A stretch of DNA of 35,771 nt from Desmonostoc muscorum FACHB-395 (GTDB taxonomy: Bacteria > Cyanobacteriota > Cyanobacteriia > Cyanobacteriales > Nostocaceae): contig NZ_JACJSF010000079.1 in the NCBI RefSeq assembly GCF_014698035.1, forward strand, positions 1 through 35,771, in the 5' to 3' direction. Both the position numbers and the translations under genes were made by a program. Under the pieces are notes generated by a model, which searched no databases, had not been told where the DNA came from, and saw only the letters and a list, made by a program, of their open reading frames with translations. Positions 31,729-35,771 of the stretch are shown in pieces (within the stretch, counting starts at the first letter, position 1; each line of letters starts with the position of its first letter).

Positions 31729-32136
31729 ATGCTCATGTCTGAACTACAACAAACCAAGCTTTGGGATGATTGGGACGATATTAATTTGTCTACTCCAGAA
31801 CGTCGCATTGAACGCTTAGAAATTCTGCTGTGCCAAAAAGTCCACAAAGGCGAGGACATATCTCAATGTCTGCAAGTTTTAGAGTACTTGAAAAATTGCA
31901 CGACTCACCAAGAGTTAGAGTCTGTTTTCTTTAGGCGAACTCAGTCTAAACTGACTTTCAACTTGTGGCAAATAATTGGTCAGGCTACTTTAATCTCCCT
32001 AGTCGCTATTTCTTGCTGTTTTGCCATTTATAAAATAGCTACTTCACCAATATCTAATAATTCTTCGTCGGAATTATCTCTTGGCAAACAATTATCAAAA
32101 AACACCCCACCACACAGTAAAAAACATCATAAATAA
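31729..32136 (+). CDS. Small single-pass membrane protein of unknown function
   Basis: 135 aa; ATG 31729 or the second in-frame ATG at 31735 (MSELQQTKLWDDWDD). The N-terminal soluble half is helical and acidic. A membrane helix (about 85-105, ATLISLVAISCCFAIYKIAT) is followed by a Ser- and Lys-rich tail ending HSKKHHK. No family is recognised. It may be related to the partition cluster by position only. Confidence 0.55.
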   Translation: MLMSELQQTKLWDDWDDINLSTPERRIERLEILLCQKVHKGEDISQCLQVLEYLKNCTTHQELESVFFRRTQSKLTFNLWQIIGQATLISLVAISCCFAIYKIATSPISNNSSSELSLGKQLSKNTPPHSKKHHK

Positions 32137-32431
32137 ACACAGTAACAGCGCGGTATATTTATTTACTGCACTGCGATTACTGACTATGATACCCCATCAG
32201 TAAGGAGGCAGGAGGCAGGAGGCAGAGGGAAGAATTGTTTTCTAAAGCCTCCAACAATAACTGCCTTTCTTCGGTAATTTCTAAAATTTTTCTAGTTAAC
32301 CAAGTGAAAAAGGTAGTTTATGAATATTTACTTTATGCCCAAGGTGAGGCGATCGCTTTTTTTCACATATTCAGATAAAATCACTGTATTTGATGGATGA
32401 AAACTTTCTTTACAGCATAACCTCACCGGGT
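32137..32431. other. Intergenic region with (GGAGGCA)3 repeat and HIP1 site
   Basis: Three exact GGAGGCA heptamers lie at 32204-32224 and a HIP1 octamer at 32349. No gene is supported. The minus-strand gene at 32432 ends at the right border. Confidence 0.6.
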
Positions 32432-32962
32432 TTAATAGGAAGTGTTTTTATCAAAAGGCAAGCTATCTTCCGGCTCAAAGTTCCGCAAGTCCTGTTCCAT
32501 TTGGCGGCGGCGTTGAGCGTATGTTCTGCTGTCTTCAATCCTTTCTTTCATCCGTTCTTCACCAAAGTTAATGCCTTGTTCTGCATGTTCGGCAGATACA
32601 GCATCATAATTCTCGACTTCGTTTCTCTTACGCCACTCTTGGTGTTCCAAAGTACTTTCACTGATGCCAATTTTACGAGCGTATTCTACATATTCAGGTC
32701 TGAGAGAACCATCACGGTTAAATTCCTTTTTCTCTTGTTCAGTGAAGAAATCGTAGGCTGTGTAGATTGACCACGGCTCTGGGTCAGTCTCATCCAGGTG
32801 CTTCCATTCGTCGTATTCTTCTTTCAACGAGAGAGCATAGTCATTAATTGCTTCGTTACTCATTCCTGTAGCCAACATTTGTTGTCGGGCTTCATCCTTC
32901 AAACTTCCATCTGAGTTGAATTCTCTTTTATTCATATTTACCCAACGCTTTATTCTCGACAT
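32432..32962 (-). CDS. Unknown repeat protein, divergent from the polymerase-like gene
   Basis: 176 aa from ATG 32962, with GAGAGG six bases upstream. A short unit occurs twice: NKREFNSDGSLKDEARQQML (about 11-30) and KKEFNRDGSLRPEYVEYARK (about 78-97), each followed by a helix ending near a Trp. The protein is highly charged, without membrane segments. Only 47 bp separate its start from that of the RNA-polymerase-like gene on the other strand, so the two share a control region. No family recognised; a regulator or partner of the polymerase-like protein is a testable guess. Confidence 0.65.
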   Translation of the reverse strand: MSRIKRWVNMNKREFNSDGSLKDEARQQMLATGMSNEAINDYALSLKEEYDEWKHLDETDPEPWSIYTAYDFFTEQEKKEFNRDGSLRPEYVEYARKIGISESTLEHQEWRKRNEVENYDAVSAEHAEQGINFGEERMKERIEDSRTYAQRRRQMEQDLRNFEPEDSLPFDKNTSY

Positions 32963-33009
32963 AACAACCTCTCAAAAATTTAATTAATGTTCATCAAAAT
33001 GCCAATTTT

Positions 33010-35771
33010 ATGACTCTAGAATTCAAGCATTTCGACCCCAGGCTAAATCAATGGATTTATGTAGATGATAATCAGACTAGTCCTCAATCAATTTTAACTG
33101 AAAAGCTCAGTAATACTTTACTAGAATCATATTTCCCTAACAAAGAGTTTTCCTTTGGGCACTCAGATGAATACAGTACAGACGAGAATTTAAGGAATCA
33201 TCCAGATGGACACATTTTATTATTATCTTCTAAGACCCGCTTACTTTATGGAGAAAAAGAATGTTTAGAAACGATTCAAAAAATTTGTCCAGACAGTAAA
33301 GACAGGGGTGCTTATGGTTCCATCTTCCTGGGGACTTGTAAAAATGCGATTCACGAAAAGCTAAACATTTTGGTAGTAGATGATTCTACTGAAAACAGGG
33401 GTGAAAACGGAGGAATATTATCAAATGATTTAGCATATAAACTAGTTGGTGACTGTTATGGACAAATTTCAACCCAACTTTATGACAAGCTAACTTTAAG
33501 ACAATCACAGCAAGATAAAAGCTACCGTGTAATTCAGCATCGATTTGGTTGGGTAGAAGGAGACGGAGAAGATACTACTAAATATCGTTTTGGAAAAGGG
33601 ACACTGCGACCATACAAGCTTGATAAAATCAAATATGCAGATCCTAAAAATAAACCAAAAATAGATATAATTCTCCCCATAAGTAGTTTTAAGGGAACAG
33701 ATAAGGACAGACCAACAAGGGCGACTAAACCACAGATTAAGCCAGGATTATATCAGCAAAATATTTGGTTGGCTGAAAAAGGACAATCACAGCAAGGTCA
33801 AATGTCTATCTCTCAACTCTTAGCATCTTTCCCCCAAGGAATTAAAGATTTTGCCGAAGAATTAGAGCTACAAGCTGAAAAACTAGCCTCTATTCAAGAT
33901 GACCCAAGAATAGTTGCTGCTGACTATTGTGAAAAATATGAAAAACGCAAAGAATCATTGAACCAAAGTAAATTAAAAATAGGAGAACTTACTAGCCTTG
34001 AAGCAGATGTTAAAAACTTAGGGACAAATGATGACTTAGATGCAGATGAAGAATTAGATGACGAGGGTACTAAAGATGACTTGTTCATGTACAAGCTCAT
34101 CAAAGCTGACTTGTTGGGTCATCAGCAGTTATTAGAAACGGAAAAAGTTAAACAGGAATTAAGTCGGTTTGTACAGAGCCAATGGCGAGATATCGCTCTG
34201 GGGAAAACGCTTACTTTTGACCGAGGGATGATTATTCCATCCAAGGAACTCAAAAATGGTGAAATTTGTGTTTCATGGGAAAAGAATGAAGAAAAAATTC
34301 TTAACTTCCGTTCTCCTTTTCTGAATTCTAACGGATTGTGTGTGTCTGCTAACAAGCACGTTGAAGATCGGCTCGGCCCAGATGGTAAAGACCTCAAAGG
34401 TGTAATCGTAGTTAGTGACGAAGACCACAAGCGTATACAGCAAAGAATTGCACAGTTAGAAGCGCTCTTAATCGATGTTGATTTTATCGATCCAGCCGAA
34501 ACCGAATCAGAACGCCAAGCACGAGATTTTGACGGTGACTGCATTGGTGTGGCAAGAGCTAGCTTATATCCCAATTTAACAGCAGAGGCAGAGCGAAGGA
34601 ATCTTCCCCAAAACGCCTATTCGCCCACAGTTAAGCTCAAAAAACAATCATTCTATGATCCCACCGATGGAAGCCAGCGCCCATTTGAAGAAATCGCTAT
34701 CCACATGAGCGATAGCATCAGCGTGGGCATAATCAACAATCAAGTGACAGCACTGGAGGCATTAGAATCAGAAATTGAGGTACTAAAGACTTACGGTACT
34801 TTTGAGCAGAAATCAACTTATTTAGACCAAGTTTCAAACCATTACGAAACCCTGTTTGAGCAAGAACGCCAGAAAGAGCCAAAGTTAATTCGAGAAGAAT
34901 ACAAGCCTTATATGCAAGGGGTTGTTGAACTTGCTCATTCTCAAAGAACGCCAGAAACTATTCAGCAGGCGATGGACATTAACCGTCAAATGTACCGGAG
35001 CATGATTGAAGAAGGATGTTATCAAAACCAAATAGCGGTTGATTTATTCAAAAGTGCTAAAAAACCTGAGATGAATAAAATCCGGGAGAACAGCCGCTAT
35101 TTGTATCGTGATGTTAATTATATTAAAGATAAGAAATCTGCGTCAGCTTATTTAAGGAGGGGGATAACACCAAAGGGCTACTCACCAGTAGAATTATTGA
35201 TTAGCCAAACTAATAAATATTTCCAAGAATCACAGTTAGAATCGCGTCCCATAGTTCAGTTTAAAGACTTGTTCAAAGGGGTAGAATTTACACCACAGCA
35301 AAAATTTGCAGCGATCGCCGCCAAGTACGAGTTTGATCAGAAATTCAACACTGCGGTTCGTATGGAGCGACTCAGAGAAACCGAGAAGGGCCCATCAGCA
35401 AGCATCCAAACTCCACAAGGGATGCAACTCGAAATTGGCAATCTCACCCGTTACGGGCATCCCTTAATCTGGAAAGCCCAGACACTTAATATTCGCCTAG
35501 ATGAGATTAAATTCACAAACAGTGAACGCCCCCATAAATTATTAGCGGTTGCACAGATAGATGGTGAGATTGGGGAAAATGGAAAACCCGCCTACCGCAA
35601 CCTGGGGACAGTTAGCCAACAATCTGTGACTGACCACAACCTCAAATCGGGGATGACCATGCAGGGAGCTAAACTCCTAGAACTAAAACCAGAACTTACT
35701 AGAAGCCAAACTAAATTACTTTTCGACAAGGCACAAGAGGCGGCTCTCGCATTTTACGCTTCTATCCCAGA
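33010..35771 (+). CDS. Two-barrel (YonO/RdRP-like) RNA polymerase-like protein, 5' part
   Basis: Open from ATG 33010 through the right edge, 920 codons without a stop; the 3' end is outside. Residues 505-513 read RDFDGDCIG, the DxDGD loop (D506, D508, D510) that binds catalytic Mg2+ in RNA polymerase beta' and in single-chain two-barrel polymerases. Upstream, YRFGKGTLRPYK (about 192-203) with K196 and the SSFKGTDKD segment (K228) suit the lysine-bearing first barrel. Downstream, VGIINNQ (572-578) and IAVDLFKSAKKP (675-686) resemble motifs after the active site of eukaryotic RdRPs ('AVDFPKTG'). The order and spacing match one-chain polymerases such as YonO and QDE-1. Template and product type are unknown. 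The ribosome-binding site is weak; a mini-ORF (32987-33013) overlaps the start in ATGA. Confidence 0.7.
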   Translation, partial: MTLEFKHFDPRLNQWIYVDDNQTSPQSILTEKLSNTLLESYFPNKEFSFGHSDEYSTDENLRNHPDGHILLLSSKTRLLYGEKECLETIQKICPDSKDRGAYGSIFLGTCKNAIHEKLNILVVDDSTENRGENGGILSNDLAYKLVGDCYGQISTQLYDKLTLRQSQQDKSYRVIQHRFGWVEGDGEDTTKYRFGKGTLRPYKLDKIKYADPKNKPKIDIILPISSFKGTDKDRPTRATKPQIKPGLYQQNIWLAEKGQSQQGQMSISQLLASFPQGIKDFAEELELQAEKLASIQDDPRIVAADYCEKYEKRKESLNQSKLKIGELTSLEADVKNLGTNDDLDADEELDDEGTKDDLFMYKLIKADLLGHQQLLETEKVKQELSRFVQSQWRDIALGKTLTFDRGMIIPSKELKNGEICVSWEKNEEKILNFRSPFLNSNGLCVSANKHVEDRLGPDGKDLKGVIVVSDEDHKRIQQRIAQLEALLIDVDFIDPAETESERQARDFDGDCIGVARASLYPNLTAEAERRNLPQNAYSPTVKLKKQSFYDPTDGSQRPFEEIAIHMSDSISVGIINNQVTALEALESEIEVLKTYGTFEQKSTYLDQVSNHYETLFEQERQKEPKLIREEYKPYMQGVVELAHSQRTPETIQQAMDINRQMYRSMIEEGCYQNQIAVDLFKSAKKPEMNKIRENSRYLYRDVNYIKDKKSASAYLRRGITPKGYSPVELLISQTNKYFQESQLESRPIVQFKDLFKGVEFTPQQKFAAIAAKYEFDQKFNTAVRMERLRETEKGPSASIQTPQGMQLEIGNLTRYGHPLIWKAQTLNIRLDEIKFTNSERPHKLLAVAQIDGEIGENGKPAYRNLGTVSQQSVTDHNLKSGMTMQGAKLLELKPELTRSQTKLLFDKAQEAALAFYASIP

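Noticed and set aside
32987..33013. Eight-codon ORF overlapping the start of the polymerase-like gene in ATGA
   Set aside because: Too short to support as a gene and without a ribosome-binding site; noted only as a possible coupling element.
34122..34574. 150-codon minus-strand frame under the polymerase-like gene
   Set aside because: It is the antisense shadow of the plus-strand gene, with Ser/Pro/Arg-rich composition, and it lies over the catalytic loop.

Overview
The window looks like a stretch of a large conjugative plasmid from a filamentous, heterocyst-forming cyanobacterium of the Nostoc/Anabaena/Calothrix kind. The signs are the cyanobacterial palindrome HIP1 (GCGATCGC at 561, 4332, 26156, 27021, 32349 and 35311), heptameric short tandem repeats (GGGAACA, TGACTCC, GGAGGCA), the C-terminal end of what looks like a cyanobacterial plasmid replication protein at the left edge, and a complete mating-apparatus operon. 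No rRNA, tRNA or CRISPR array was seen.

Layout. 1-3100: end of a probable CyRepA1-type replication gene, a short tyrosine recombinase, about 900 bp without genes, and a DNA-binding-type gene preceded by a perfect 22-bp palindrome. 3280-6330: a VapBC-type toxin-antitoxin pair, decayed gene pieces, a winged-helix-like protein with a broken paralogue, and two divergent ribbon-helix-helix (RHH) regulators, one of only 58 aa. 6580-21410: one long plus-strand type IV secretion/conjugation operon in the order VirB2-like, VirB3-like, VirB4, orf181, VirB5-like, VirB6-like, VirB8-like, VirB10-like, VirB9-like, orf401, VirD4 coupling protein, orf138, orf408. Many genes are joined by 4-bp ATGA overlaps. 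Several junctions without overlap hold hairpin-forming repeat elements, one of which carries a four-helix-bundle gene in antisense orientation. 21698-28330: a membrane-anchored Mrr-type nuclease, convergent with a 1949-residue MobF relaxase-helicase that also contains a DUF3854 primase-like domain and an array of 61-residue repeats. 28331-28890: a control region rich in inverted and direct repeats (candidate oriT, centromere or origin). 28891-31627: an actin-like ParM gene with two downstream partners; the last appears to be expressed in two frames through a GGGAAAG slippery site. 31729-35771: a small membrane protein, an unknown repeat protein, and the 5' 920 codons of a very large gene with the catalytic Asp signature of two-barrel RNA polymerases.

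How it fits together (inference). The relaxase nicks and unwinds DNA, VirD4 couples it to the VirB4-driven channel, and the ParM cluster partitions the plasmid. RHH proteins and VapBC serve regulation and maintenance. The polymerase-like protein beside the partition cluster is the most unusual element: it would be a plasmid-encoded single-chain RNA polymerase related to phage YonO and eukaryotic RNA-dependent RNA polymerases. No VirB11 ATPase, VirB1 transglycosylase or VirB7 lipoprotein was recognised in the window.
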